A DNA stretch of 64,000 nucleotides from Nostocales cyanobacterium (GTDB lineage Bacteria > Cyanobacteriota > Cyanobacteriia > Cyanobacteriales > Nostocaceae), in contig RDXV01000001.1 in assembly GCA_004292695.1 (NCBI GenBank), positions 55,901-119,900 on the forward strand, in the 5' to 3' direction. Positions 19,562-28,034 of this stretch are shown piece by piece. Made by a program: the position numbers and the translations under genes. How positions within the stretch are numbered: the stretch's first letter is position 1; every line of letters starts with the position of its first letter. The notes under the pieces were generated by a model. The model made no database searches, had not been told where the DNA came from, and saw nothing but the letters and a program-made list of their open reading frames with translations.

Positions 19562-19948
19562 TTAATTACTCATTTTGACACCAGCAGCAACAGCATCAAA
19601 TTGAGGGGGAAAATGGGTATTATGATCGCAATCTGCTTTTTCTAAATGTGTTCCTTGTAAATTAGCTTGACGCAAATCAGTAGAAAATAACATTGCACCC
19701 CGTAAGTCTGCATCTTGTAAATTAGCTTGACTTAAATCAGCAAAGCTTAAATCACATCCCCGCAGATTAGCAAGACTGAGGTTAGCATTACTTAAATCAG
19801 CATAACTCAGATCAACACCTTTTAAATCTACACCTGACAAATCAGCTTCACCCAATTCTGCTCTTTCAAAGTCTAGTTTTCCTGCTGCATATTCCTTCAC
19901 AAGAGTATCAGCATTTTTAATTGGCTGTTGAAAGTTTACTTCTGTCAT
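19562..19948 (-). CDS. Pentapeptide-repeat protein
   Basis: A 128-residue protein built mainly of A(D/N)LxX pentapeptides from about residue 30 to 110 (ADLSG, VDLKG, ADLSN, ANLSL and so on), predicted to form a right-handed quadrilateral beta-helix. These proteins are abundant in cyanobacteria; most have no assigned function. There is no signal peptide. It is divergent from hoxW across a 287-bp gap. Confidence 0.9.
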   Translation of the reverse strand: MTEVNFQQPIKNADTLVKEYAAGKLDFERAELGEADLSGVDLKGVDLSYADLSNANLSLANLRGCDLSFADLSQANLQDADLRGAMLFSTDLRQANLQGTHLEKADCDHNTHFPPQFDAVAAGVKMSN

Positions 19949-20131
19949 AAAACAGCCTCACATTTTATCTAAATTTTTCAATGGGGTTAATTTTAACTCA
20001 CATTATATTTTATCACTTATATTTCTCCACAAGAATAATTTATTAACATAAATTTAATGTCAACATCTTAGATATTCAAAATATTGAATTTGCGGTTATT
20101 AGATAGTGTAATTACTAAAATCTTTGTATTT

Positions 20132-20148
20132 CCTCACAAGTTCCTCAA
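20132..20148 (+). promoter_or_regulatory. Site 2 of the CCTCA direct-repeat motif, upstream of hoxW
   Basis: CCTCACAAGTTCCTCAA, identical to site 1, 87 bp before the hoxW start and in the same orientation relative to the gene. TAAATA at 20164 is a possible -10 element. The rest of the 19949-20235 gap is AT-rich and shows nothing else. Confidence 0.7.
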
Positions 20149-20235
20149 TATTTTGTTCTAACTTAAATATGTAGGGGTAAAATGTAGATAAAAAATGACT
20201 AGACACAAGTAATAACAACTTGTTACGAAATAATA

Positions 20236-20709
20236 ATGTCAGGATTTATGATGTGTACAACTGCAATAGTGATTGGTTATGGTAATGAATTACGGGGTGA
20301 TGATGCTGTTGGACAACGGATAGCAAGAACTATAAAATCCAAAGGTTTGTCATCTGTAAATTCAATTGCGGTTCACCAACTGACACCAGAATTAGCTGAA
20401 TTGTTAGCAACTTCTAAACTTGCAATATTTGTAGATGCTTGTGTTAATTTTTCATCTAATCAAGTGCAGGTAAAATCATTAATACCATCTGATGCAAAGC
20501 CTGTTAATGGACATATATTTAATCCAGAATTATTACTTTATCTAGCTGAATATCTCTATGGAAATAGTCCAGAAGCATGGTTGATTACTGTACCTGGTGT
20601 TAATTTTGAATTGAGTGAACACATTTCGCCTACAGCAGAAAAAGGTATTGCTACTGCATTATCAAAAATTATGGAAATTTTAGACCAAGGGGTTATGGGT
20701 AATGGGTAA
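20236..20709 (+). CDS. hoxW: Hydrogenase maturation protease HoxW
   Basis: A 157-residue HycI/HoxW-type endopeptidase that removes the C-terminal peptide of HoxH after nickel insertion. The motifs are VIGYGNELRGDDAVG at the N terminus (the Glu and Asp bind Ni) and IFVDACV; a conserved His is in VHQLTPELAELL. The start could be any of three close ATGs (20236, 20248, 20251). The stop codon and last residues (GVMGNG) fall in GGGTAAT-type repeat DNA. It probably forms a unit with the next gene 50 bp away and carries the CCTCA motif upstream. Confidence 0.92.
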   Translation: MSGFMMCTTAIVIGYGNELRGDDAVGQRIARTIKSKGLSSVNSIAVHQLTPELAELLATSKLAIFVDACVNFSSNQVQVKSLIPSDAKPVNGHIFNPELLLYLAEYLYGNSPEAWLITVPGVNFELSEHISPTAEKGIATALSKIMEILDQGVMGNG

Positions 20710-20747
20710 TTGGAAAGCCGACTAATGACTAATGACTAATGACTAAT
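20690..20747. repeat. Repeat units between hoxW and the acetyl-CoA synthetase gene
   Basis: GGGTAAT-like units overlap the hoxW 3' end (20690-20716) and are followed by three ACTAATG units (20720-20747). AAGGAG then precedes the next ATG. Confidence 0.85.
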
Positions 20748-20759
20748 TAAGGAGTAATT

Positions 20760-23528
20760 ATGCAAGCATCTATCAAACAAACAAAAGACAAAGCTTACGA
20801 CATTTTACAAACCGAGAAATTAAACCCCTTAGACGCAATTTTCGCCCCGAAAACCGTAGCTGTTATTGGTGCAAGTGAAAAACCTGGAAGCGTCGGTAGA
20901 ACTTTACTTTGGAATTTAATTACAAACCCCTTTAATGGTACTGTATTTCCTATTAATCCTAAAAGAAATAGTGTATTAGGAATTAAAGCCTATCCGACAA
21001 TTTTTGATGTTCCTGAAAAAATTGATTTAGCGGTAATTGCTACCCCCGCGCCGACAGTACCACAAATTATTACTGATTGTGTAAAAGCCGGAATTAAAGG
21101 GGCAATAATTATCTCCGCAGGTTTCAAAGAAGCAGGTGAAAAAGGTATTGCTTTAGAAAAAGAAATACTGGAAATAGCACACAAAGGAAAAATTAGAATT
21201 ATTGGACCAAACTGTTTAGGTGTCATGAGTCCAATTTCCGGTTTAAATGCCACCTTTGCTAGTAAAATGGCGCAAAAAGGAAATGTAGGTTTCTTGAGTC
21301 AAAGCGGCGCATTATGTACATCAATTTTAGATTGGAGTTTACAGGAAAACGTCGGTTTTAGTGCCTTTGTTTCTATCGGTTCAATGTTAGATATTGGTTG
21401 GGGAGATTTAATTTATTATTTAGGAGATGATCCCAATACAAAAAGTATTGTAATTTATATGGAATCTATCGGTGATGCACGTTCTTTTCTGTCAGCAGCG
21501 CGAGAAGTAGCATTAACAAAACCGATAATTGTTATTAAAGCTGGAAGAACAGCAGCAGCAGCAAAAGCGGCAGCATCTCATACAGGTTCATTAGCAGGAA
21601 GTGACGCGGTTTTAGATGCAGCATTTAGAAGATGTGGAGTATTAAGAGTTGATAGTATTTCTGATTTATTTGATATGTCAGAAGTATTAGCAAAACAACC
21701 ACGCCCCAAAGGTCCACGTTTAACAATTTTAACTAATGCTGGTGGTCCTGGAGTATTAGCAACAGATACATTAATAGAAAGTAAGGGAGAACTTGCACCA
21801 ATTTCACAAGAAATAATGCAGGGTTTAAACGAAATTTTACCCCCCCAATGGAGTCATAATAATCCCATTGATATTTTAGGAGATGCTGACCCAGAACGCT
21901 ATACAAAAGCCTTAGAAATTGCTGCTAAAGATCCCAATAGTGATGGTTTGTTAGTAATTTTAACACCTCAAGCAATGACCGATCCGACAAAAATTGCTGA
22001 AGGATTAGAACCCTATTCAAAAATGGCGAATAAACCAATTTTAGCTAGTTGGATGGGTGGGGAAGATGTAGCGGAAGGAAAACAAATTCTCAACCATCAA
22101 GGCATTCCTACTTATGATTATCCCGATACAGCAGCTAAAATATTTAGCTATATGTGGCGGTATAGTTATAACCTCAAGGGAATTTATGAAACTCCTGTTT
22201 TACCAAGTTTAGAATGTGATACCAATACCCGTGATTGTGCATTAGTAGAAACCATTATTAACGATGCTAGAAAAGCGGGAAGAACGATTTTAACTGAATT
22301 TGAATCTAAGGAAATTTTAGCCGCCTATGGTATTCCTGTAGTAGCTGGAAGCATTGCTAAAAATGCAGAAGCAGCGGTAGAATGTGCAGAAAAAATCGGT
22401 TATCCTGTGGTTTTAAAATTGTATTCCCAAACCATTACCCATAAAACAGATGTGGGGGGAGTACAGTTAAATTTAAGAAATGCAGAAGCTGTAAAACGTG
22501 CATATCACTTAATAGAAACTGCGGTATTAGAAAAAGCCAAACCCGAAGATTTTCTAGGCGTAACCGTACAGCAAATGGTAAAAACTAGCGGTTATGAATT
22601 AATCATTGGTAGTAGTTTAGATCCGCAATTTGGACCAGTATTATTATTTGGTGCTGGGGGAGAATTAGTAGAGGTTTTCCAAGATAGTGCTATTGCTTTA
22701 CCACCTTTAAATAGTACCCTTGCTAGAAGAATGATGGAACAAACCAAAATCTATAAAGCATTACAAGGTGTGCGTGGTAGAAAAAGTGTAGATATGGCAG
22801 CTTTAGAGGAATTATTAGTAGTATTTAGTCACTTGGTAGTAGAACAACCAGCGATTAAAGAAATAGACATTAATCCTTTATTAGCTATTCCTCCCAGTCC
22901 TGATCATCCTGGTGGTTTAATAGCATTAGATGGACGCATTGTTTTACATTCTGCGGATGTGGAAGATGAACAATTACCAAAATTAGCAATTCGTCCTTAT
23001 CCTCACCAATATGTGAGTAATTGGACTATGAAAAATGGCACACCAGTTACTATCCGTCCAATTCGTCCTGAAGATGAACCAGTAATAGTTAAATTCCACG
23101 AAACACTATCAGAAGAAAGTGTGTATTTACGCTATTTTCATTTAATGAAATTAAGTCAAAGGGTAGCCCATGAAAGACTTACCAGAATTTGTTTTATTGA
23201 CTATGATCGGGAAATGGCTTTAGTTGCAGAATATCATAACCCAGAAACTCAAGAAACGGAAATTTTAGGAGTAGGAAGACTGAGTAAATCACATGATAAT
23301 AATGGGGCGGAATTTGCTATGTTAATTAGTGATCGCTATCAATGTAATGGTTTAGGTACAGAATTACTCAGGAGATTAATAGAAGTAGGTAAAAATGAAA
23401 AAATCACTTCTATTTCTGCTGATATTTTGGCTGATAATTTAGGAATGCAGAAAGTTTGTGAAAGACTAGGTTTTAAGATTTCACATGGCAATGATGCAAC
23501 AGTGTTAAAAGTAGAAATTGATTTGTAG
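20760..23528 (+). CDS. ADP-forming acetyl-CoA synthetase fused to a GNAT acetyltransferase
   Basis: A 922-residue multidomain protein. Order: CoA-binding Rossmann domain (about 25-150, [16 protein letters not shown]), succinyl-CoA-synthetase-like domains (about 170-480) with [10 protein letters not shown] and [21 protein letters not shown]-grasp domain (about 500-730, [20 protein letters not shown]) and a C-terminal GNAT domain (about 760-922). The phospho-carrier His of ADP-forming acetyl-CoA synthetases is retained as His274; as I recall, it is replaced in the E. coli lysine acetyltransferase Pat. The enzyme can therefore be predicted to make acetate and ATP from acetyl-CoA, with the GNAT part possibly a protein acetylase. 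AAGGAG lies before the ATG. It is downstream of hoxW. Confidence 0.9.
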   Translation: MQASIKQTKDKAYDILQTEKLNPLDAIFAPKTVAVIGASEKPGSVGRTLLWNLITNPFNGTVFPINPKRNSVLGIKAYPTIFDVPEKIDLAVIATPAPTVPQIITDCVKAGIKGAIIISAGFKEAGEKGIALEKEILEIAHKGKIRIIGPNCLGVMSPISGLNATFASKMAQKGNVGFLSQSGALCTSILDWSLQENVGFSAFVSIGSMLDIGWGDLIYYLGDDPNTKSIVIYMESIGDARSFLSAAREVALTKPIIVIKAGRTAAAAKAAASHTGSLAGSDAVLDAAFRRCGVLRVDSISDLFDMSEVLAKQPRPKGPRLTILTNAGGPGVLATDTLIESKGELAPISQEIMQGLNEILPPQWSHNNPIDILGDADPERYTKALEIAAKDPNSDGLLVILTPQAMTDPTKIAEGLEPYSKMANKPILASWMGGEDVAEGKQILNHQGIPTYDYPDTAAKIFSYMWRYSYNLKGIYETPVLPSLECDTNTRDCALVETIINDARKAGRTILTEFESKEILAAYGIPVVAGSIAKNAEAAVECAEKIGYPVVLKLYSQTITHKTDVGGVQLNLRNAEAVKRAYHLIETAVLEKAKPEDFLGVTVQQMVKTSGYELIIGSSLDPQFGPVLLFGAGGELVEVFQDSAIALPPLNSTLARRMMEQTKIYKALQGVRGRKSVDMAALEELLVVFSHLVVEQPAIKEIDINPLLAIPPSPDHPGGLIALDGRIVLHSADVEDEQLPKLAIRPYPHQYVSNWTMKNGTPVTIRPIRPEDEPVIVKFHETLSEESVYLRYFHLMKLSQRVAHERLTRICFIDYDREMALVAEYHNPETQETEILGVGRLSKSHDNNGAEFAMLISDRYQCNGLGTELLRRLIEVGKNEKITSISADILADNLGMQKVCERLGFKISHGNDATVLKVEIDL

Positions 23529-23576
23529 CATTCAGCTATTGTGCTAAACTGCGATCGCACTATTTTCTTCACTTGA

Positions 23577-23802
23577 TGCGCGAGGGGGTGGGTGTAGAAA
23601 ATCGGAGTTCTTAAAAATCCTCTGAAATCTTGTCTACACAAGGCTTTTCTTGATTTTTTCTACCTGCACCCTCGCGCACCTTACACCGCAAGGGTTTCAA
23701 CGTTTTTTACTCTTGACACGATCCCTGAAATCAACTATGATGATGACGCTCGCGCAATTGAACCTTGAAAACTACATATATCTTGGCTTTGAGACTCCCG
23801 CA
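23577..23802 (+). promoter_or_regulatory. CRISPR leader with promoter
   Basis: Directly upstream of the first CRISPR repeat. It contains an imperfect 27-bp inverted repeat (23577-23603 and 23652-23678; arms TGCGCGAGGG.. and ..CCCTCGCGCA). A near-consensus promoter follows: TTGACA at 23713, a 17-base spacer and TATGAT at 23736. The last part, ending GGCTTTGAGACTCCCGC, resembles leaders that I know from other Nostocales arrays. Transcription would start near 23748 and run into the repeats. The small ORFs across this stretch are not genes. Confidence 0.75.
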
Positions 23803-23910
23803 GTTGAAATTTCAAATAATCCCTATGAGGGATTGAAACGTGAAACTTGCTCCACTACGCTTGCTGTCTCATTGTTGAAATTTCAAATAATCCCTATGAG
23901 GGATTGAAAC
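23803..23910 (+). CRISPR. Minimal CRISPR array: two 37-bp repeats, one 34-bp spacer
   Basis: Identical 37-base repeats at 23803-23839 and 23874-23910 start GTTGAAATTTC and end GGGATTGAAAC. Each holds a hairpin (AATCCC, loop TATGA, GGGATT) followed by GAAAC, as expected for Cas6 processing that leaves an ATTGAAAC handle. The spacer is 23840-23873. No cas gene lies within the window, so processing must rely on a distant locus. The second repeat is not followed by further repeats. Confidence 0.92.
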
Positions 23911-23987
23911 AGCACCCAAAAAAAACTTATAAATGTTGGGTTTCGTTCCTTAACCCAACCTACCTGATTTTACTTGTTCAGCTTAAC
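23911..23987. repeat. Dispersed TTGGGTTTCGTTCC repeat after the CRISPR array
   Basis: The stretch with GTTGGGTTTCGTTCCTTAAC (23935-23954) and then CCAACCTAC is half of a palindromic element very common in cyanobacterial genomes (often seen as GTTGGGTTTCG...CCAACCTAC next to insertion sequences). It may mark where the array was truncated. Confidence 0.55.
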
Positions 23988-24401
23988 CTACAAATATTGA
24001 TATTTCATCCACTGATAAGCTACGAAAATCAACAATAAACCAATCAAAAATAAGAACACCATCAAAGCGATTTGATACCAGATAACTCGCGGTAGAAGTA
24101 AATCTAAAATTAGGTGTACTAAATTCATTACACCATAAAAAATAGTTAAACCAAAATGAATAACTCGATAACGTTTATTGGCTGTAAATGTAGTTCCAAT
24201 AATTGCGAATAATGGCAAAATAAAAAAACCTAACATTAACCAAAAAATACCCGATAATTCATCAAGTGATGTCGCTGGTTGGGATTCTAAGACATTTAAA
24301 CCATGAAATAATGGCATCAAACCCAACTGTGTATGAAACAGCATTCCTAATAAAAATACTATCCATAAATTAATAATTTTTTCTCTGTAATTAATTGCCA
24401 T
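23988..24401 (-). CDS. Four-TM membrane protein of unknown function
   Basis: A 137-residue hydrophobic protein with four predicted membrane segments (about residues 10-30, 45-70, 78-98 and 108-132). I recognise no family. The start is placed at the ATG at 24401 (MAINYREKIINLW) rather than the ATG at 24434, which would overlap the upstream gene. It follows the adenosine-specific kinase-like gene on the same strand with 16 bp between, so the two are probably co-transcribed. Confidence 0.65.
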   Translation of the reverse strand: MAINYREKIINLWIVFLLGMLFHTQLGLMPLFHGLNVLESQPATSLDELSGIFWLMLGFFILPLFAIIGTTFTANKRYRVIHFGLTIFYGVMNLVHLILDLLLPRVIWYQIALMVFLFLIGLLLIFVAYQWMKYQYL

Positions 24402-24417
24402 ATTTATCTCACTCTGA

Positions 24418-24900
24418 CTACATTTTATAACCAAACTGACGTAGTAATTTTTGACGTGCTTTTATATCCTCATTTCCTTCTACTCCCTTGGGTGAAAAGC
24501 CATCAATTACACCTAAAATTCCCCTTCCTTGTTCAGTTGCTGCTAAAATTACCTGTACAGGATTAGCAGTAGCACAATAAATATTACAAACTTCTGGACA
24601 TTGTTTAATAGCATTGAGAAAATTAATCGGGTAAGCATCTTTTAATAAAATTAAAAAACTATGCCCAGCACCAATAGCTTCGGCATTTTTAATAGCTAGT
24701 TTTTGTAAAGTATCATCATTTCCGGCAATTCTAATTAAACAATCTCCTGATGCTTCACAAAAAGCAATCCCAAATTTTACTTGTGAGGATATCCCTACCA
24801 TGATTTCATATAAATCCTCGACAGTTTTAATAAAGTGAGTTTGTCCTAAAATCAGGTTACAACCTACAGGAATTTCTAAATTTACAGTTTTGAGTTCCAT
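24418..24900 (-). CDS. Adenosine-specific kinase family protein (DUF355)
   Basis: A 160-residue protein matching the Adenosine_kin family known from archaea and some bacteria: FGIAFCEASGDCLIRI, AIKNAEAIGAGHSFLILL, and IYCATANPVQVILA, GRGILGVIDGFSPKGVE. The crystal structure of an archaeal member suggested adenosine binding; the biochemical role in bacteria is not settled. It is on the minus strand, upstream of the four-TM gene and divergent from the fibrillin gene 45 bp away. Confidence 0.88.
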   Translation of the reverse strand: MELKTVNLEIPVGCNLILGQTHFIKTVEDLYEIMVGISSQVKFGIAFCEASGDCLIRIAGNDDTLQKLAIKNAEAIGAGHSFLILLKDAYPINFLNAIKQCPEVCNIYCATANPVQVILAATEQGRGILGVIDGFSPKGVEGNEDIKARQKLLRQFGYKM

Positions 24901-24945
24901 TTTAAGTTACAATTTTATTTGTTGATTTTAGTGAACTACAAGTTT

Positions 24946-25587
24946 ATGAATCGTCAAAATTTGAAAAATAAGTTAGAAACATTACTGAATGAAATCAAAA
25001 AACAAAATGATGGTTCTCCTGTAACTAACTTAAAAATTAATGCGGAACAAGTCTCAGAAATAGAACAATTAACAGTTGAGTTAGAAAATATTAATCCCCA
25101 TCCGCAACCACTTCAAAATGCCATTAATTTATTAAATGGTGCTTGGCAATTACAATACTCTACAGCTAGAGAAATTAGAGCTTTAGATTCTTTACCATTA
25201 GGTTTACAAATAGGTCAAGTTTATCAAATTATCAATGTTGTAGATGCCCAGTTTTTTAACCTTGCTTATGTGAAACATCCCTTAAATGTGATTTCAGGAT
25301 CTGTAAAAGTGACAGCTAGATTTGAACCTGATTTAGATTCATCCGGTTTACCAGATAAACGAATTAATGTTTATTTTAATAAACGCTATCTAGCAATTGA
25401 TAAAATTATAGGGGTGAAAACTCCTCAATTAAATCCCTTTAAAGTGGTAGATGCAAAAGGACCCCAAGGTAGAGTTCCTACTTTAGATATTACTTATTTA
25501 GATGAGACATTAAGAATTGGTAGAGGAGGTGATGAAAGTTTATTTATTCTCTACAAAGCTGATCATTTAGATGAAATTAGTTGTTAA
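24946..25587 (+). CDS. PAP/fibrillin family protein (plastid lipid-associated)
   Basis: A 213-residue PAP/fibrillin protein. The N-terminal helix LKNKLETLLNEI is followed by the lipocalin-like region LLNGAWQLQYSTAREIRAL and the C-terminal TLDITYLDETLRIGRGGDESLFIL, all typical. Fibrillins associate with thylakoid membranes and protect photosystem II; cyanobacterial forms are linked to photoprotection. The ATG at 24946 is preferred over an upstream TTG. Confidence 0.9.
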   Translation: MNRQNLKNKLETLLNEIKKQNDGSPVTNLKINAEQVSEIEQLTVELENINPHPQPLQNAINLLNGAWQLQYSTAREIRALDSLPLGLQIGQVYQIINVVDAQFFNLAYVKHPLNVISGSVKVTARFEPDLDSSGLPDKRINVYFNKRYLAIDKIIGVKTPQLNPFKVVDAKGPQGRVPTLDITYLDETLRIGRGGDESLFILYKADHLDEISC

Positions 25588-25637
25588 TTAATTTAATTTA
25601 TCTTGATTTCAAGAATATAAAGGAGAGAATTTAATCA

Positions 25638-26003
25638 ATGTTGAAAAAAATACGTGGCAGTTTATTTGTAGGTATCGGTTATATGTTATCACCTTTATCT
25701 TGGTGGAATGATGTATTTTTTAACTTACCCATTGCTTTATTATTTGGTTATTTAGTCAGTTGGGCAAAACCCGATTGGTTTTTACCGTTTACAGTTATTG
25801 GTTATTGGCTTTCTAATGTGTTGGGAATCGTCATGATGCAAATGGGAGCAATGGATATGTTTTTTAAAGAAGAAAATCGCAATTTTAAACGAGATTTAAT
25901 TTTAGGTTTAGGAGGTTCTACCCTTTATACAATTGTGGTAGCTTTATTAGTCTATTTTCATGTTTTAGCAGTACCTGATTTTTTAACAAACTTACCATCA
26001 TGA
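25638..26003 (+). CDS. Small membrane protein, conserved in cyanobacteria
   Basis: A 121-residue protein with three predicted membrane segments (about 30-50, 52-72 and 92-112) and a short cytoplasmic-type loop FKEENRNFKRDL. AAGGAGAG precedes the ATG. It follows the fibrillin gene by 50 bp and could be co-transcribed. The N terminus MLKKIRGSLFVGIGYMLSPLSWWND looks specific, but I cannot assign a function. Confidence 0.7.
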   Translation: MLKKIRGSLFVGIGYMLSPLSWWNDVFFNLPIALLFGYLVSWAKPDWFLPFTVIGYWLSNVLGIVMMQMGAMDMFFKEENRNFKRDLILGLGGSTLYTIVVALLVYFHVLAVPDFLTNLPS

Positions 26004-26686
26004 TGATTGGAAATTGACACCAATAAAAAAATCCTCCGTTCTTTAAGTCGGGGGATAATCTGAGCAAATCACAAAAATCATGTATCTAAAGGTATATTTT
26101 TACAGTGAGCATAAATTAATTAAGAAAATAAATGCTTATAAATAACGCTGAAAATCAGGTTGATAGACTTGCAAATCCTTTAGCTATAATCTGTAGAAAA
26201 AATAACTCTCTAGATAGATAATTTAGACAAAAAATATGATATTTTATATTATGAATTATGGTAATCTGTATGAATTGATAATGGAAATAGCCTTGTACAA
26301 AAGGAATAAGATAAAAATTCAGATAAGCTAATAATTTATTTCTATAAAAAGTGCCAATTTGACCAAAATAAGTGTCAAAAAATAGTATTCTGCAAACATA
26401 TCAATATTTGTGTTCCCTATTTTTGCCTATTACTAGCTTGTATGAATTTCATCAAGAGTCAATGGCAAAATATTCTGCATACAAACAGTCAGTGTCAACC
26501 CATGAAAGTAAATACATGGATAATAAAAATCTTTGTTAAATACCTTTTTTTGGATCATCTGGAGATAACTGTCAGAGATTGTTTAACAATGATGTCTAAA
26601 TAAATTAGAGATAAAACTTTGATCAATTTTATCTTTGATATTTTTTCTAACCAAATGTCAAATACTCAACCATATCAGGGCTAATT
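26004..26686. other. Long AT-rich intergenic region upstream of the HetP-family gene
   Basis: 683 bp without a credible ORF. A hairpin at 26031-26056 (ATCCTCCG paired with CGGGGGAT) lies 28 bp after the preceding gene but has no T-run. The rest is very AT-rich and most probably long 5' regulatory DNA of the hetP-like gene, which in relatives also have extended leaders. I found no clear NtcA site (GTA-N8-TAC) and no HetR-type palindrome by eye. Confidence 0.5.
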
Positions 26687-26977
26687 ATGAACTACCAATT
26701 TTCTTCTTCCGCCAACTGTGAGAGTTTCATTACTCCTGAAGAACTCAATCAAATTATCGAAGCTATTACTGACGGTAGATACTCCTGGGCTTGTGTGCTG
26801 ATTTTACGTTTTATTGGCTATAATCCACTGCATTATATACCTCAGCGAACCTATAGCCGACTGATTAAAGAAAACAGTCAAGTTGTCCAAACATCGGCAT
26901 CTACTAATCAAAATAATCTCAAATCTACTACTAGCCATCATCACCTTCACTCATCCCCAGCTTATATTACAAATTAA
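26687..26977 (+). CDS. HetP-family heterocyst regulator
   Basis: A 96-residue protein with the HetP core: ITPEELNQIIEAITDGRYSW, then ACVLILRFIGYNPLHYIP and RTYSRLIKEN (about residues 15-65). HetP and its paralogues control commitment to heterocyst differentiation in Anabaena. The C-terminal 30 residues are Ser/His-rich and variable, as in paralogues. Which HetP paralogue this is cannot be told from the sequence alone. It stands alone, preceded by a long non-coding stretch, and supports assignment to a heterocyst-forming organism. Confidence 0.88.
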   Translation: MNYQFSSSANCESFITPEELNQIIEAITDGRYSWACVLILRFIGYNPLHYIPQRTYSRLIKENSQVVQTSASTNQNNLKSTTSHHHLHSSPAYITN

Positions 26978-27142
26978 GGGGATAGATTCAATTTACTTCT
27001 TTCTGTTTAGCATTCAATTATCAGTATTTTGCATACTTTCAACAAACTATGATTGATTGTTTGTAGTGCATTTTACTGATAGATGAATGCTTATATAACA
27101 CACTGTATAGCTATCAAATACAAACTTTTATCGTTGTTCTAA

Positions 27143-27547
27143 CTAACTCAATTCTAAACTAATTACCTGTTGCCAGACTTGATCAAAATTAATTCCCTGT
27201 TTATTAGCGATATATAGTAATACTATAGCCGCAGAACGTTTACAATTATCGCAGTGAATCAGTATAGGTTTAGGTAATTCCCTAATAATTTGAAAAACCT
27301 GATCAGCAGCAGACAGATTTAAAGTATCTATCCTAGTAGGTAAATTAACATAATATAAACCCAAGGATTTAACTTTTTCCTCCTCTTCTGGACAGAAACT
27401 TAAATCATTAGTAAAACATAAATTAATTATAGATTTGTAACCATCATCAACCAGTTTTTCTAACTGTTCAATTGTAATTTGTCCACTAATTGATAATTCC
27501 TGATTAATCTTTCTGATGATATTATTTGGTAGCAAATTATGAATCAT
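27143..27547 (-). CDS. DUF442-type (beta-lactamase-hydrolase-like) phosphatase domain protein
   Basis: A 134-residue protein with the fold of the BLH phosphatase-like family: ISGQITIEQLEKLVDDGYKS, INLCFTN, YYVNLPTRIDTLN and the P-loop ILIHCDNCKRSAAIVLLYIA. The loop is HC-x4-R-S as in DUF442 and rhodanese-like proteins; the second Cys (HCDNC) in place of the usual Gly is unusual. The substrate is unknown. It is divergent from the PFOR gene, and its upstream DNA carries a reverse copy of the CCTCA motif. Confidence 0.75.
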   Translation of the reverse strand: MIHNLLPNNIIRKINQELSISGQITIEQLEKLVDDGYKSIINLCFTNDLSFCPEEEEKVKSLGLYYVNLPTRIDTLNLSAADQVFQIIRELPKPILIHCDNCKRSAAIVLLYIANKQGINFDQVWQQVISLELS

Positions 27548-27668
27548 AGGTTTTCATAGTAGTAACATGAATAGTGAATATGATTGTTTATTTTATTGCT
27601 GATTATTTTTAATACATTTTAAAGTTATCTACCATTAGGCTATAGAAATCCGATGGTAGACCTAAAAC

Positions 27669-27685
27669 TTGAGGAACTTGTGAGG
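27669..27685 (-). promoter_or_regulatory. Site 4 of the CCTCA direct-repeat motif, upstream of the DUF442 gene
   Basis: On the minus strand the sequence is CCTCACAAGTTCCTCAA, identical to the other three sites and 121 bp before the DUF442 start codon in the same orientation as at the other genes. Confidence 0.65.
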
Positions 27686-27907
27686 TTAAAATAAAGTTAA
27701 GGTATCAAGATATTCTTTACAAATCCTCACAAAAAGTTATTTTATTTATTTTAATTATTTGTAATTATTTGTAATTATTTGAATTTTTGTATATCTAACG
27801 GTAGATAAAACTAAAACACAGAGAAGATGGTTGTCAATATTTCAGGATGTTAAAAATTTACAGCATTCCTATAAGATTTGTAGAGTAAATCATCAATTAT
27901 ATGTTTC

Positions 27908-27924
27908 CCTCACAAGTTCCTCAA
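27908..27924 (+). promoter_or_regulatory. Site 3 of the CCTCA direct-repeat motif, upstream of PFOR
   Basis: CCTCACAAGTTCCTCAA, 110 bp upstream of the PFOR start codon and pointing at it. ATTAAT at 27933 or TAGATA at 27955 could be the -10 element. Confidence 0.7.
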
Positions 27925-28034
27925 ATTTTCAGATTAATTTCAAGACAGATCAAGATAGATATGAGATAAATAACTTAACTTTTTTTCTCTTGACTAATTC
28001 GCTCAAATTTAGAAATTAGCAAAGGTGAATAAAT

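Larger units (their letters stand above)
27548..28034. other. Divergent regulatory region between the DUF442 and PFOR genes
   Basis: 487 bp with a motif copy facing each gene (27669 reverse, 27908 forward) and a degenerate half-site CCTCACAAAAAGTT at 27725-27738. It also holds an inverted repeat CTACCAT/ATGGTAG around 27631-27661 and three tandem AATTATTTGT units near 27755-27782. An apparent ORF at 27831-28019 covers site 3 and has no coding character that I trust. Confidence 0.65.

Noticed and set aside
23650..24038. Two overlapping plus-strand ORFs (85 and 63 residues) across the CRISPR array
   Set aside because: They consist of leader, repeat and spacer sequence; the repeat-encoded residues recur in both. 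Not genes.
27831..28019. 62-residue ORF just upstream of PFOR
   Set aside because: It covers the CCTCA motif and the probable promoter, has no ribosome binding site and no recognisable protein features.
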